A DNA stretch of 64,000 nt from Paenibacillus sophorae (GTDB lineage: Bacteria > Bacillota > Bacilli > Paenibacillales > Paenibacillaceae). A program made the position numbers and the translations under genes. The DNA is taken from positions 1,302,001-1,366,000 of the forward strand of contig NZ_CP076607.1 of the NCBI RefSeq assembly GCF_018966525.1, in the 5' to 3' direction. The notes below the pieces were generated by a model, which was given only the letters and a program-made list of their open reading frames with translations, made no database searches and was not told the origin of the DNA. Positions 34,554-42,631 of this stretch are shown here, piece after piece (position 1 is the stretch's first letter; each line of letters begins with the position of its first letter).

Positions 34554-34596
34554 AAAATATAAGAATTTATAAGCGCGGCATAGCTGTTTCTTCTTA
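34554..34596. repeat. Dispersed repeat family 2, shortened copy
   Basis: It shares AAATATAAGA-TTTATAAGC at its left end and GTTTCTTCTTA at its right end with the full copy at 24091-24196. The middle is missing, as from an internal deletion. Confidence 0.45.
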
Positions 34597-34686
34597 AGAT
34601 AGCAGAAAGCCTGCCTCAAAACTATACTATCTATTTCATTTCCCATATGAATTTGCGGAAAAAGCAGAATTGAGGAGCGTGTACCC

Positions 34687-35085
34687 TTGATATACGGAAT
34701 CGGGCATGATGTGTTGGAGATTAACCGGATCACTGTTCTGCTGGAAGGGCGGCTCGGCGGCAGGTTTGCGCGCCGCGTCCTGACCGAAGGCGAGCTTTCC
34801 GTGGCGGGAAGCCGGGGCGGTCTCACGGCGGAGTATGCCGCCGGAAGGTTTGCGGCCAAGGAGGCCATCGTCAAGGCGTTCGGCTGTGGAATCGGGGCGG
34901 TGCTGGGATTTACGGATATTGAAATACTCCCGGGGAAGCTGGGCAGGCCGGAAGCGGCCATTTCGGGCGAAGCTTGGGGAAGGCTGAATCTGCCGGAAGG
35001 ATACGATTACGTCATTCACCTTACGATTACGCACACCCGGGATTTGGCATCGGCCTTTGCCGTCGTCGAACAGCGGTTGCATTAG
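34687..35085 (+). CDS. acpS: Holo-[acyl-carrier-protein] synthase
   Basis: A 132-residue phosphopantetheinyl transferase that converts apo-ACP to holo-ACP for fatty-acid synthesis. Family motifs are GIGHDVLEINRI at the N-terminus (magnesium-binding aspartate), AGRFAAKEAIVKAFG (catalytic and metal glutamate) and LTITHTRDLASAFAV. The start is TTG 34687 after GAGGAG. It lies divergently from the hydrolase gene and upstream of mutY. Confidence 0.93.
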   Translation: MIYGIGHDVLEINRITVLLEGRLGGRFARRVLTEGELSVAGSRGGLTAEYAAGRFAAKEAIVKAFGCGIGAVLGFTDIEILPGKLGRPEAAISGEAWGRLNLPEGYDYVIHLTITHTRDLASAFAVVEQRLH

Positions 35086-35106
35086 CCGGGCAGCGGGCTT
35101 TTCAAC

Positions 35107-35184
35107 ATATATAAGATGAACTTGAAAAATGACATCAGGGTAAGGAGTAACGAAGGGGAAGTTTGGAACTGTAGGAGCGATAGC
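35107..35184. repeat. Partial copy of the MITE-like element
   Basis: These 77 bases match 2555-2631 almost exactly, beginning with the terminal repeat TATATAAGATGAACTT and ending at GAGCGATAGC. The right half and the second terminal repeat are absent. It sits in the 138-base gap between acpS and mutY, ending about 40 bases before the mutY start, so it may be part of the mutY leader. Confidence 0.75.
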
Positions 35185-35223
35185 ATATAAAATTTCAGAA
35201 TTTGAACAGCAAGGAGCGTAACC

Positions 35224-36474
35224 ATGGCACATGATGAAGAACAGCGGGAAATAGAGAGGCGTGAGGACATGACGTTCTTCAGCCGCTATTTGCTGGAGTG
35301 GTACCACGGGCAGAAGCGCGATTTGCCGTGGCGGCGCTCCCGCGACCCGTATCATATATGGGTATCGGAAATTATGCTGCAGCAGACCCGGGTGGATACG
35401 GTCATCCCGTATTTCAACCGCTTTATCGGGAAGTTTCCCACGATTGAGTCCTTGGCCGATGCGCCGGAGGAAGAGGTGCTGAAATGCTGGGAAGGGCTCG
35501 GCTATTACTCCAGGGCCCGGAACTTGCAGCATGCCGCAAGACAGGTGAAGGAATCCTACGGAGGGAAAGTCCCGGACGACCGCGAAGCGGTATTCGAGTT
35601 GAAGGGCGTAGGCCCTTATACGGCGGGGGCGATTCTCAGCATCGCTTTTAATCAGCCGGAGCCGGCAGTGGACGGGAATGTCATGCGGGTGCTCTCCCGG
35701 TTCTTTCTGATCGAAGACGATATCGCCAAGGCCAAGACCCGGGTCAAAATGGAAGTTTTGGCGAAGGAGCTTATTCCCAGCGGCGAAGCGTCCCATTTCA
35801 ATCAGGCGCTGATGGAACACGGAGCGCTGGTCTGCACCCCGAAATCGCCGCACTGCTTGGTCTGCCCGGTGATGGAACGCTGCGCCGGGCGGCTCGCGGG
35901 CCGCGAGACCTCGCTGCCCGTCAAGACCAAGGCCAAGCCGCCGCGCCCGGAAACGCGGCTGGCGGCCCTGGTGGAGGGCCGCGGCGAGCACGCGGGCCGG
36001 GTGCTTATCCGGCAGCGGCCATCCAGCGGGCTTCTGGCCCGCATGTGGGAGCTGCCGCACTGGCCGGCGCCGGAGGTTCTCGGCGCCGGAGCCGCGCGGC
36101 CGGGAGACGCGGCCGCGATGGACCGGCTGCGCCGGTCCCTGGCCGAGGCCGGGATCGCCGCCCGGCCGGAGGAGCATTTTATGGCTGCCGAGCATACGTT
36201 CAGCCATATCCATTGGACCCTGCAGGTGTACCGCTGCAGGGAGGAGGAGCTTCCGCTGCCTGTGGCGGCGGAAGCGCGGGCGCCGTACGCTGCGCAGCGT
36301 ACGTCCTCAGAGGCGCCTGAGCTCTTCGCCGACGAGAGCGGGCAATCCGCGGAACGGACGGAAATGCGCTGGATCGGACGCGGGGATATGGCGCAATACG
36401 CTTTTCCGAACGTCTTCCTTAAGCTGTTGAACGCTTACTTCGATGAAAGGGACGCCGCCGCATCCGGCGGGTAG
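35224..36474 (+). CDS. mutY: A/G-specific adenine glycosylase
   Basis: A 416-residue DNA repair enzyme that removes adenine mispaired with 8-oxoguanine. The catalytic region contains WVSEIMLQQTRVDTVI and the helix-hairpin-helix LKGVGPYTAGAIL, followed by the aspartate in AVDGNVMRV. The [4Fe-4S] cluster cysteines follow the C-X6-C-X2-C-X5-C pattern (CTPKSPHCLVCPVMERC). The C-terminal third is a Nudix-like 8-oxoG recognition domain and is unusually GC- and Ala-rich at 35890-36340. ATG 35224 follows AAGGAG. Confidence 0.95.
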   Translation: MAHDEEQREIERREDMTFFSRYLLEWYHGQKRDLPWRRSRDPYHIWVSEIMLQQTRVDTVIPYFNRFIGKFPTIESLADAPEEEVLKCWEGLGYYSRARNLQHAARQVKESYGGKVPDDREAVFELKGVGPYTAGAILSIAFNQPEPAVDGNVMRVLSRFFLIEDDIAKAKTRVKMEVLAKELIPSGEASHFNQALMEHGALVCTPKSPHCLVCPVMERCAGRLAGRETSLPVKTKAKPPRPETRLAALVEGRGEHAGRVLIRQRPSSGLLARMWELPHWPAPEVLGAGAARPGDAAAMDRLRRSLAEAGIAARPEEHFMAAEHTFSHIHWTLQVYRCREEELPLPVAAEARAPYAAQRTSSEAPELFADESGQSAERTEMRWIGRGDMAQYAFPNVFLKLLNAYFDERDAAASGG

Positions 36475-36585
36475 GCTGCCTAGCGGTATGGTCTACCATC
36501 CCAGAGCGGCTTTAGTGAGATTGCCAAAGCCCGGTCTGCCGGTGCATAAGCGCCGATTTGGTAGAAGAGGGAACGAAGTAAACAT

Positions 36586-36622
36586 AAAAAGGGATTGCCC
36601 CACGCGGGGACAATCCCTTTTT
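36586..36622. terminator. Bidirectional Rho-independent terminator
   Basis: AAAAAGGGATTGCCCC pairs with GGGGACAATCCCTTTTT between convergent mutY and sodA. Confidence 0.9.
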
Positions 36623-36692
36623 CAATGTTGTTCTAAACTTGCTGTACAAGACATAACCCGCTGCCTTTTGATCGGCAAAGCCGTCCAGCGGT

Positions 36693-37301
36693 TTACTTCG
36701 CGCTGTCGTAGCGTTTGCCAACGGCATCCCAGTTTACAACGTTCCAGAACGCTTTGATGTAGTCAGGGCGTTTGTTTTGATATTTCAGGTAGTAGGCATG
36801 CTCCCATACATCAAGTCCGAGCAGTGGAGTCGCGCCTTCCATCACTGGGCTGTCTTGGTTAGGCGTGCTGGTTACGGCCAGTTTGCCGTCCTTGAGCGAA
36901 AGCCAAGCCCAGCCGCTGCCAAAGCGTGTTGTTGCAGCAGCAGCGAAGTCTTCCTTGAATTTCTCGAAGCCGCCCAGCTCGCTGTCAATAGCGCTGGCCA
37001 ATGCTCCGGTTGGAGCACCGCCGGCATTCGGTCCGATCGTTTCCCAGAACAGGGAATGGTTGGCGTGTCCGCCGCCGTTGTTGCGTACTGCGGTGCGGAT
37101 CGCTTCCGGTACGGCATCCAGATTGGAAATCAGTTCTTCAAGACCTTTGCCTTGCAGTTCGGGTGCCTTTTCCAGTGCGGCGTTGAGGTTGGTCACATAT
37201 GTGTTGTGGTGTCTGTCGTGATGAATCTCCATCGTTGTAGCATCGATGTGCGGTTCGAGAGCGTCATTTGGATAAGGAAGTGCCGGTAATTCAAATGCCA
37301 T
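36693..37301 (-). CDS. sodA: Superoxide dismutase (Mn/Fe type)
   Basis: A 202-residue cytoplasmic enzyme that dismutates superoxide. Metal ligands are seen in MEIHHDRHHNTYV (first His), NHSLFW (second His) and GLDVWEHAYYLKYQNKRPDY (Asp and third His). Length and motifs are typical of Bacillota MnSOD. ATG 37301 has AGGAGGGAT upstream, and a sigma-A-type promoter lies about 120 bases before it. A second SOD with a long N-terminal extension is at 41394-42560. Confidence 0.96.
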   Translation of the reverse strand: MAFELPALPYPNDALEPHIDATTMEIHHDRHHNTYVTNLNAALEKAPELQGKGLEELISNLDAVPEAIRTAVRNNGGGHANHSLFWETIGPNAGGAPTGALASAIDSELGGFEKFKEDFAAAATTRFGSGWAWLSLKDGKLAVTSTPNQDSPVMEGATPLLGLDVWEHAYYLKYQNKRPDYIKAFWNVVNWDAVGKRYDSAK

Positions 37302-37421
37302 GGAAAAATCCCTCCTGAATTGTAATTGGAATTTGTATAGATAAAAGACTCTGCCGCTTGCGGGGCGCCATCATCTTTTATGTCAATGTCAATAATAGGG
37401 CCTGCTTCCAAGCTCATATTC

Positions 37422-37450
37422 ATATTAAACCGTATATGCATCGAATGCAA
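37422..37450 (-). promoter_or_regulatory. Sigma-A-type promoter of sodA
   Basis: On the minus strand TTGCAT, 17 bases, then TAATAT, lying about 120 bases upstream of the sodA start. Confidence 0.55.
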
Positions 37451-37628
37451 CACTAAACAAACTAAAATGTTTATAAAGTAAAACGACCTGCAATTCCCGA
37501 CCTACAATAGACATAGTTTATGTAAACCCGATGTTAACTACGTTAATATTTCCTGAAAAAAGAAACCTATACACTAAATTTTTCCTGAAAGATGAACAAT
37601 TTGCATAAAGTGCTATGTATCCGCTTAC

Positions 37629-37643
37629 TTACAAGCGCTTACA
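37629..37643. promoter_or_regulatory. cre-like palindrome
   Basis: TTACAAGCGCTTACA has the AAGCGCTT core of CcpA catabolite-responsive elements but departs from the consensus on one flank. It lies between sodA and the GNAT gene; any target is uncertain. Confidence 0.3.
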
Positions 37644-37798
37644 CGATAAAAGTAATGATATCGCCCGAAATATATGCTTTAATAGAAATAAAAGCAGGCA
37701 TTCCTCGTTAATTGATGCTTTTTAACGCCCTCCGGATTATAAAGGGAACTCCTTCTTTTTGTAAAATCCAAAGCTAAAGAAAAGGGAGACTGTAAAGA

Positions 37799-38218
37799 AT
37801 GCAAGTTCGTTCCTTTCAATTAAGCGACGTAAGTCCAGTGACTGAACTGCTGCAAGCCGCCTTATCTGAAGAATGTTTCGAGAAGACCATCGAGCCCTTC
37901 TCCAGACAGCTTTCATGGGATTCCGATCTCATTGTTGTTGCGGAAGAAGAAGGGGAAATTGTCGGAGCGCTGATTGGCACGATTGAGAGAAATTATGGTT
38001 GTTATTTCCGTATTGCCGTTCATCCCGATTTTCGCCGCAGAGGAATCGGCAGAAGGCTTGTATCGGCTATGGAGAGCAGATTTCAAGCGCGCAAGGTCAA
38101 CGGAATTTACGTTGTCGGCGACGAGCATAACGAGGCTGCCCTTCCGCTGTACGAAGCGATGGGTTATGGGGAGAACCAGATCTTTAAATCGGTGCGAAAG
38201 CTGAGCATCGTCGGGTAA
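37799..38218 (+). CDS. GNAT-family N-acetyltransferase
   Basis: A 139-residue acetyltransferase with the acetyl-CoA loop HPDFRRRGIGRRLVSAMESRF and the C-terminal motif EAALPLYEAMGYGENQIF, typical of small GNAT proteins such as RimI-like and YhbS-like members. Site GGGAGA precedes ATG 37799. The acceptor is not identifiable. It is followed after 180 bases by signal peptidase I and may be independent of it. Confidence 0.85.
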   Translation: MQVRSFQLSDVSPVTELLQAALSEECFEKTIEPFSRQLSWDSDLIVVAEEEGEIVGALIGTIERNYGCYFRIAVHPDFRRRGIGRRLVSAMESRFQARKVNGIYVVGDEHNEAALPLYEAMGYGENQIFKSVRKLSIVG

Positions 38219-38398
38219 TAGAGGGCAGGTTAGCCGGCATTGCGAAAGCGGAAACACTCACCATATAAGAGCAGCACCAAAGGAGCCGGCAGACGGTTCC
38301 TTCTCTACTTCAGCATATCATCCCTACGTTGCAAACGGCTGGGAGATATGCTTTTCTATTGTCAAGGCGTTATCCGATCACAGGATCAGAGGTGTACT

Positions 38399-39016
38399 AT
38401 GGAGCGGGAACCTGAAGAGGAATACCCGTCGTTCCGCAGACGGAGCGAACGGTATTCCAGACTGGAGAAGTATCGCTCCAACCGGAGCAGAAAATGGATG
38501 GCAGAATTGAAAGACGGGCTGATTACGGCGGCTGCGGTATTCGCAGTTATGTCGCTGCTTAATCTGTTCGTGTTCAACATATCGATGGTTAAAGGCAGGT
38601 CGATGCAGCCTACACTATACGAAGGCGAACGGCTGTTCATTAACAAAATCACCCTTGCTTTCGATAATCCAAAGCGCGGCGATGTTATTGTGCTGCATGA
38701 TCCGAGCTCCGGTCCTGACCGGAAGGAATATTTGGTTAAACGGGTCATTGGCCTACCCGGTGATATTGTGGAAGTGCGGGAGCATAGGCTGTATGTAAAC
38801 GGCAAGCCAAGCGAGGAGACGTATGTGGATACGATCATTGAGGACGCCGATTTCGCGCCGGTCACCGTCGGCAAAGGACTATATTTTATCATGGGTGACA
38901 ATCGTCATGCCGGTGCGAGTAAAGACAGCCGCTACTTCGGCCCCGTCCCCCTGAAATTGATTGTCGGCAGAGCCGCCTATATTTGGTGGCCCCTGTCAAA
39001 AATGAATACCCTATAG
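38399..39016 (+). CDS. sipS: Signal peptidase I
   Basis: A 205-residue membrane serine protease that cleaves signal peptides of exported proteins. A basic N-terminal tail is followed by one transmembrane helix (about residues 40-62). The catalytic serine is in KGRSMQPTLYEGE and the catalytic lysine in YLVKRVIGLPGD; FIMGDNRHAGASKDSRYFG is box E. The frame is open to 38240, but ATG 38399 follows AGAGGTG and gives the standard length. The Bacillus-style name is by family, since paralogues are common. Confidence 0.92.
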   Translation: MEREPEEEYPSFRRRSERYSRLEKYRSNRSRKWMAELKDGLITAAAVFAVMSLLNLFVFNISMVKGRSMQPTLYEGERLFINKITLAFDNPKRGDVIVLHDPSSGPDRKEYLVKRVIGLPGDIVEVREHRLYVNGKPSEETYVDTIIEDADFAPVTVGKGLYFIMGDNRHAGASKDSRYFGPVPLKLIVGRAAYIWWPLSKMNTL

Positions 39017-39061
39017 AATGAGATTGGCTGTACAAGCTGACCTGAGAGGAGGCGGAGGTAA

Positions 39062-40246
39062 ATGAACACCCCGGAATATACATCTTATGCACCCCCGTCC
39101 CCAAGGTGGGAGAGCCTTAAGAATGAAATCAAGGAGGCGGCGCAGACTCTCGGTATTGACGAAATCGGGTTTGCGACAGCGGAGCCGTTTCTTTTTTTGA
39201 AAAATCTGCTGCAGGAGCACCGGGACAAGGGCTATGATTCCGGCTTTGAGGAGCCTGATTTGGACAAGCGAACGATTCCCGCCCTGCGGGAAGGGCAGCC
39301 GAAGTCAATCATCGCCATCGCGGTGGCATATCCGTCCAAAATGGATGATCCTCCAAAGTCCGAGCCGGGCGAGCGCAGGGGCATTCTGGCGAGATCGGCC
39401 TGGGGCCGGGATTATCATCTCGTTCTGCGTGAGGCGCTGGAACGTCTGGAAGCGTTTATCCGGCAGCGGGTGCCGGATGCGGTAATGGAGAGCATGGTGG
39501 ATACCGGCGTTCTGGTGGACCGGGCGGTGGCGCAGCGGGCGGGTATCGGCTTCAGCGGCAAAAACTGTTCGATCATTTCTCCGAAATGGGGCTCGTGGAT
39601 TTATCTCGGCGAGATGGTCACGAGTATCCCCTTTCCGCCCGACACGCCAGTAACGGAAGGCTGCGGCACATGCACGAAATGCATTGACGCCTGTCCTACG
39701 GGGGCGCTTGTCGGGCCTGGAGAGCTTAACGCCCAGGCTTGTATATCTTACCTGACGCAGACCAAAGGCTTTTTGGACGAGACCTATATGGCCAAAATCG
39801 GCAACCGCCTGTACGGCTGCGATACTTGCCAGATTGTCTGCCCCCACAACCGGGGAAAGAACTGGGACCACCATCAAGAGCTGCTGCCCGATCCCGAGCA
39901 GGCCAAGCCGCTGCTGCTGCCGATTCTTGACCTTAGCAACCGCGAGTTCAAGGAGAAATTCGGGAGCAGCGCCGCTGCCTGGAGGGGCAAAAAGCCCATC
40001 CAGCGCAACGCAGTCATCGCGCTCGGGAATTTCAAGGATGCGGCGGCCGTGCCGAAGCTGAAGGAAGTGCTGCTCAAGGACCCGCGTCCCGAGCTGCGCG
40101 GCGCGGCCGCCTGGGCGCTCAGCGCAATCGGCGGCGCAGCGGCGCTTGCGGCTGTGGAGCTTGCGCTTGAGAGTGAGCAGGATGAGGAAGTTGCCGGACG
40201 TTTGCACCGGGCTAAGTCTAAGCTGGCAGGCCCAATGGACCCTTAA
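39062..40246 (+). CDS. queG: Epoxyqueuosine reductase
   Basis: A 394-residue iron-sulfur, cobalamin-dependent enzyme for the last step of queuosine synthesis in tRNA. Two [4Fe-4S] clusters are shown by CGTCTKCIDACPTGAL and GCDTCQIVCPHNRGKN. The N-terminal cobalamin-binding domain includes the DTGVLVDRAVAQRAGIGF block. Residues about 320-394 form HEAT-like repeats (DAAAVPKLKEVLLKD, PELRGAAAWALSAIGG), the usual C-terminal extension of long QueG forms. ATG 39062 follows GAGGAGGCGG. Confidence 0.94.
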   Translation: MNTPEYTSYAPPSPRWESLKNEIKEAAQTLGIDEIGFATAEPFLFLKNLLQEHRDKGYDSGFEEPDLDKRTIPALREGQPKSIIAIAVAYPSKMDDPPKSEPGERRGILARSAWGRDYHLVLREALERLEAFIRQRVPDAVMESMVDTGVLVDRAVAQRAGIGFSGKNCSIISPKWGSWIYLGEMVTSIPFPPDTPVTEGCGTCTKCIDACPTGALVGPGELNAQACISYLTQTKGFLDETYMAKIGNRLYGCDTCQIVCPHNRGKNWDHHQELLPDPEQAKPLLLPILDLSNREFKEKFGSSAAAWRGKKPIQRNAVIALGNFKDAAAVPKLKEVLLKDPRPELRGAAAWALSAIGGAAALAAVELALESEQDEEVAGRLHRAKSKLAGPMDP

Positions 40247-40364
40247 TAATAGAACCGGACAGACAGTTTGGGATTTCCAATTGCTGTCCAGTTCTTGAAA
40301 TGCTATGATAGATTCGCGCGCGTTAAGATGCGCGCCATATTACAACTCAGAGGTGGGTTTTTGA

Positions 40365-40619
40365 ATGAATATTGCACTTCCTATTATTACACTGGTTGTG
40401 GGGCTGATCGGCGGCTTCTTCATCGGTGTATATTATCTGCGCAAGCAAATGACCAACATGCAGAATGATCCGGAGATGCTGCAAAAGGTTGCCAAGCAGA
40501 TGGGATATAATTTGAACAGTAAGCAAATGCAGCGCGCCCAGCAAATGATGAAGAACCAGAACGTGCCGGGACGTGGTCCGTCCGGCGGCAATAAAGGACC
40601 AAAAAGAAAGAGCAAGTAA
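40365..40619 (+). CDS. YneF-family small membrane protein
   Basis: An 84-residue protein with one N-terminal transmembrane helix (IALPIITLVVGLIGGFFIGVY). The family block MQNDPEMLQKVAKQMGYNLN follows, then a basic Gly/Pro/Lys tail. This matches the UPF0154/YneF family, which is conserved in Bacillota but without a clear function. It is preceded by GAGGTGGG and lies upstream of folE. Confidence 0.88.
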   Translation: MNIALPIITLVVGLIGGFFIGVYYLRKQMTNMQNDPEMLQKVAKQMGYNLNSKQMQRAQQMMKNQNVPGRGPSGGNKGPKRKSK

Positions 40620-40670
40620 CCGGACCGGGCTTCCGCTTGTTAGCGCGGACGGTCTGAAGGAGGAAGTTTC

Positions 40671-41264
40671 ATGGGCGGAGTCAAAGATTATGTGAACGGC
40701 AGCGTATCGGCGAACCGTGAGAAGATAGAGTATCATGTTCAGAAAATATTGGAGCTGATCGGCGAGGATACCGGAAGGGAAGGACTGCTCGAGACGCCTG
40801 CCCGGGTAACGCGGATGTACGAGGAGATTTTTGCCGGTTATTCCGTCGACCCGAGAGAAGTGCTTGGTGTTACCTTCGATGAGTCCCATGAAGAGCTCGT
40901 TATTGTAAAGGATATCGTCTATTACAGCCAGTGCGAACACCATATGGCTCCTTTCTTCGGCAAGGTGCATATCGGGTACATTCCGAGCGGACGTATTGCC
41001 GGGCTAAGCAAGCTGGCGCGGCTGGTGGAAGCCGTGACGCGCCGCCTGCAGGTGCAGGAGCGCATCACCTCGCAGATCGCCGATATTATGACCGAAGTGC
41101 TGAGTCCGCATGGTGTAATGGTGGTTGTTGAAGGAGAGCATCTGTGCATGTGCGCCCGGGGCGTCAAGAAGCCGGGCAGCAAGACGGTTACCTCGGCTGT
41201 CAGGGGAATCTTCCGTGAGAACCCGGCCACCCGGGCGGAATTTCTATCGTTAATCAAGGAATAA
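40671..41264 (+). CDS. folE: GTP cyclohydrolase I
   Basis: A 197-residue zinc enzyme that converts GTP to dihydroneopterin triphosphate, the first step of folate (and pterin) synthesis. Family motifs include GLLETPARVTRMYEE, YSQCEHHMAPFFGKVHIGYIP (zinc Cys and catalytic His residues) and EHLCMCARGVKKPGS (second zinc Cys). It follows yneF by 51 bases and ends in a strong terminator. FolE can also feed queuosine synthesis, so its closeness to queG may be meaningful. Confidence 0.96.
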   Translation: MGGVKDYVNGSVSANREKIEYHVQKILELIGEDTGREGLLETPARVTRMYEEIFAGYSVDPREVLGVTFDESHEELVIVKDIVYYSQCEHHMAPFFGKVHIGYIPSGRIAGLSKLARLVEAVTRRLQVQERITSQIADIMTEVLSPHGVMVVVEGEHLCMCARGVKKPGSKTVTSAVRGIFRENPATRAEFLSLIKE

Positions 41265-41277
41265 CGGTATCGGCGGC

Positions 41278-41314
41278 AAACCGGCCCCCTGAAACTTTTC
41301 AGGGGGCCGGTTTA
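41278..41314 (+). terminator. Rho-independent terminator after folE
   Basis: AAACCGGCCCCCTGAAA is followed by the complementary TTTCAGGGGGCCGGTTTA: a long GC-rich stem with a short T-run. Confidence 0.85.
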
Positions 41315-41327
41315 TTTAACTGAAATA

Positions 41328-41389
41328 TTCGGGGTCCAAGCAAAGTATTTGGAATAAGCTTCGAAATTAAGGCTTCACTTCGTGGGGCT
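41328..41389. repeat. Dispersed palindromic repeat, copy B
   Basis: Closely matches copy A at 15218-15279 (shared TTCGGGGTCC, TTGGAATAAGCT and GGCTTCACTT blocks). It lies between folE and the SOD-like gene. Its left arm (CAAGCAAAGT) pairs less well than in copy A. Confidence 0.65.
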
Positions 41390-41393
41390 ATTT

Positions 41394-42560
41394 TTAGTAA
41401 GGTTTCCAGGCGAGCTTGCTTGCTTGTGCATATCTCTCGGATACATAAGGCCAGTTGACGACCTTCCACCAGTCCTGGATATAATCGCCGCGCTTGTTCT
41501 GGTGCTTCAGATAGTAGGCATGCTCCCACACATCCAGAGCGAGCAGCGGGACAACATCCCATTGAGACAGGTTCTGATGCTTCTCTGCTGTCAGGATTTC
41601 CAGCCTATGGCTTCGCGGGCTCCAGACGAGTATGGCCCAACCGCCGCCCTCCACTTTCTCGGCGGCTTCGCTGAACTGCTTCTTGAAGGCGTTATAGCTT
41701 CCGAAGTCCCGCTCTATGGCCGTCAAGAGAGCTCCTGTTGGGCGTCCGCCGCCATGAGGGGACATTTCGTCCCAGAATATCGTGTGCAGATAATGGCCGG
41801 CCCCGTTAAAGGCAAGCTCCCGTTCCCAATGTTTGACCAGATCGAAATCTCCGCTCTTTCGGGCGTCCGCCAGCTTTTTCTCCGCTTTGTTCAGGCCGTC
41901 CACATAGCTCTTATGATGTATGTCGTGATGGATCCGCATAGTCTTCTCATCGATGTAGGGTTCAAGGGCGTTGTAGGGATACGGCAGTGGCGGAAGCTTA
42001 TGCCCGCCAATCGGTACGGGAGCCAGATCCCGGTTGGAGGGGGGATGCGTTAGTTCTTGATCGCCCGGACCGGAGGGGGAGAACTCGGGGGACGCTCCTT
42101 CTGAAAGGCTTGCGGAAGCATCCCTGGCAGTTCCGAAAGGCGCTCCGGAATACCCCGGCCCGTTAAGAACGCCAAGGAAATATTCCGTCTCGCGGATAAC
42201 ATGGGGCAGGAAGGTCTCCTCCGCGGCTCCTCTGAGGGCGGGGTTCTGTTCATGAATGGCATTCAGCTGGCGGATAAATTCCCGGGATTGCTCGCCAGCA
42301 GCTGCCGCCAGATGTTCAACCTCGGTTGAATCGGTTCCGCCCGGAGCGGCAGGGGATAGCGCTGTCTCCAGCAGGCTCCGGGCGGCGTTCTCGGTCGCAG
42401 TGAAGACGGCAGCCCAATCATCCATCAGCTTCACATAAGGAACTTCCAGTTCAGGAAAGGCGATTTTAATGAGCGCCGTATTCTCCTTCTCCTGATTTTT
42501 CCAAAATCTGATTTCCTCCAATATTCGTACAGATGATGGTGGCCCATATTCATACAGCAT
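41394..42560 (-). CDS. Superoxide dismutase with long N-terminal helical extension
   Basis: A 388-residue protein. Residues about 185-385 are a complete Mn/Fe SOD domain, with ligand blocks MRIHHDIHHKSYV, GHYLHTIFW and LALDVWEHAYYLKHQNKRGDY. Residues 1-135 are a predicted helical bundle (LEEIRFWKNQEKENTALIKI, ETFLPHVIRETEYFLGVL) that recalls DUF2935 or hemerythrin-like domains, followed by a Ser/Pro/Gly linker. No signal peptide is seen. SodF-like fused SODs occur in Bacillota. The role of the extension is unknown. Confidence 0.85.
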   Translation of the reverse strand: MLYEYGPPSSVRILEEIRFWKNQEKENTALIKIAFPELEVPYVKLMDDWAAVFTATENAARSLLETALSPAAPGGTDSTEVEHLAAAAGEQSREFIRQLNAIHEQNPALRGAAEETFLPHVIRETEYFLGVLNGPGYSGAPFGTARDASASLSEGASPEFSPSGPGDQELTHPPSNRDLAPVPIGGHKLPPLPYPYNALEPYIDEKTMRIHHDIHHKSYVDGLNKAEKKLADARKSGDFDLVKHWERELAFNGAGHYLHTIFWDEMSPHGGGRPTGALLTAIERDFGSYNAFKKQFSEAAEKVEGGGWAILVWSPRSHRLEILTAEKHQNLSQWDVVPLLALDVWEHAYYLKHQNKRGDYIQDWWKVVNWPYVSERYAQASKLAWKPY

Positions 42561-42631
42561 GGCGTACAGCCCTCCCGTAATATGTCTTTCCCTATAGGGT
42601 ATGAGCGGAGAGGGTTGTACTATGTGAGGCG

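Larger units (their letters stand above)
37302..37798. other. Long intergenic region between sodA and a GNAT gene
   Basis: This 497-base divergent gap holds the sodA promoter on the minus strand, very AT-rich DNA and a cre-like palindrome at 37629-37643. No gene or known RNA element was recognised. Confidence 0.5.

Noticed and set aside
34636..36213. A 525-codon minus-strand frame across acpS and mutY
   Set aside because: It overlaps two clear housekeeping genes and resembles no protein; it is a shadow frame of GC-rich DNA.
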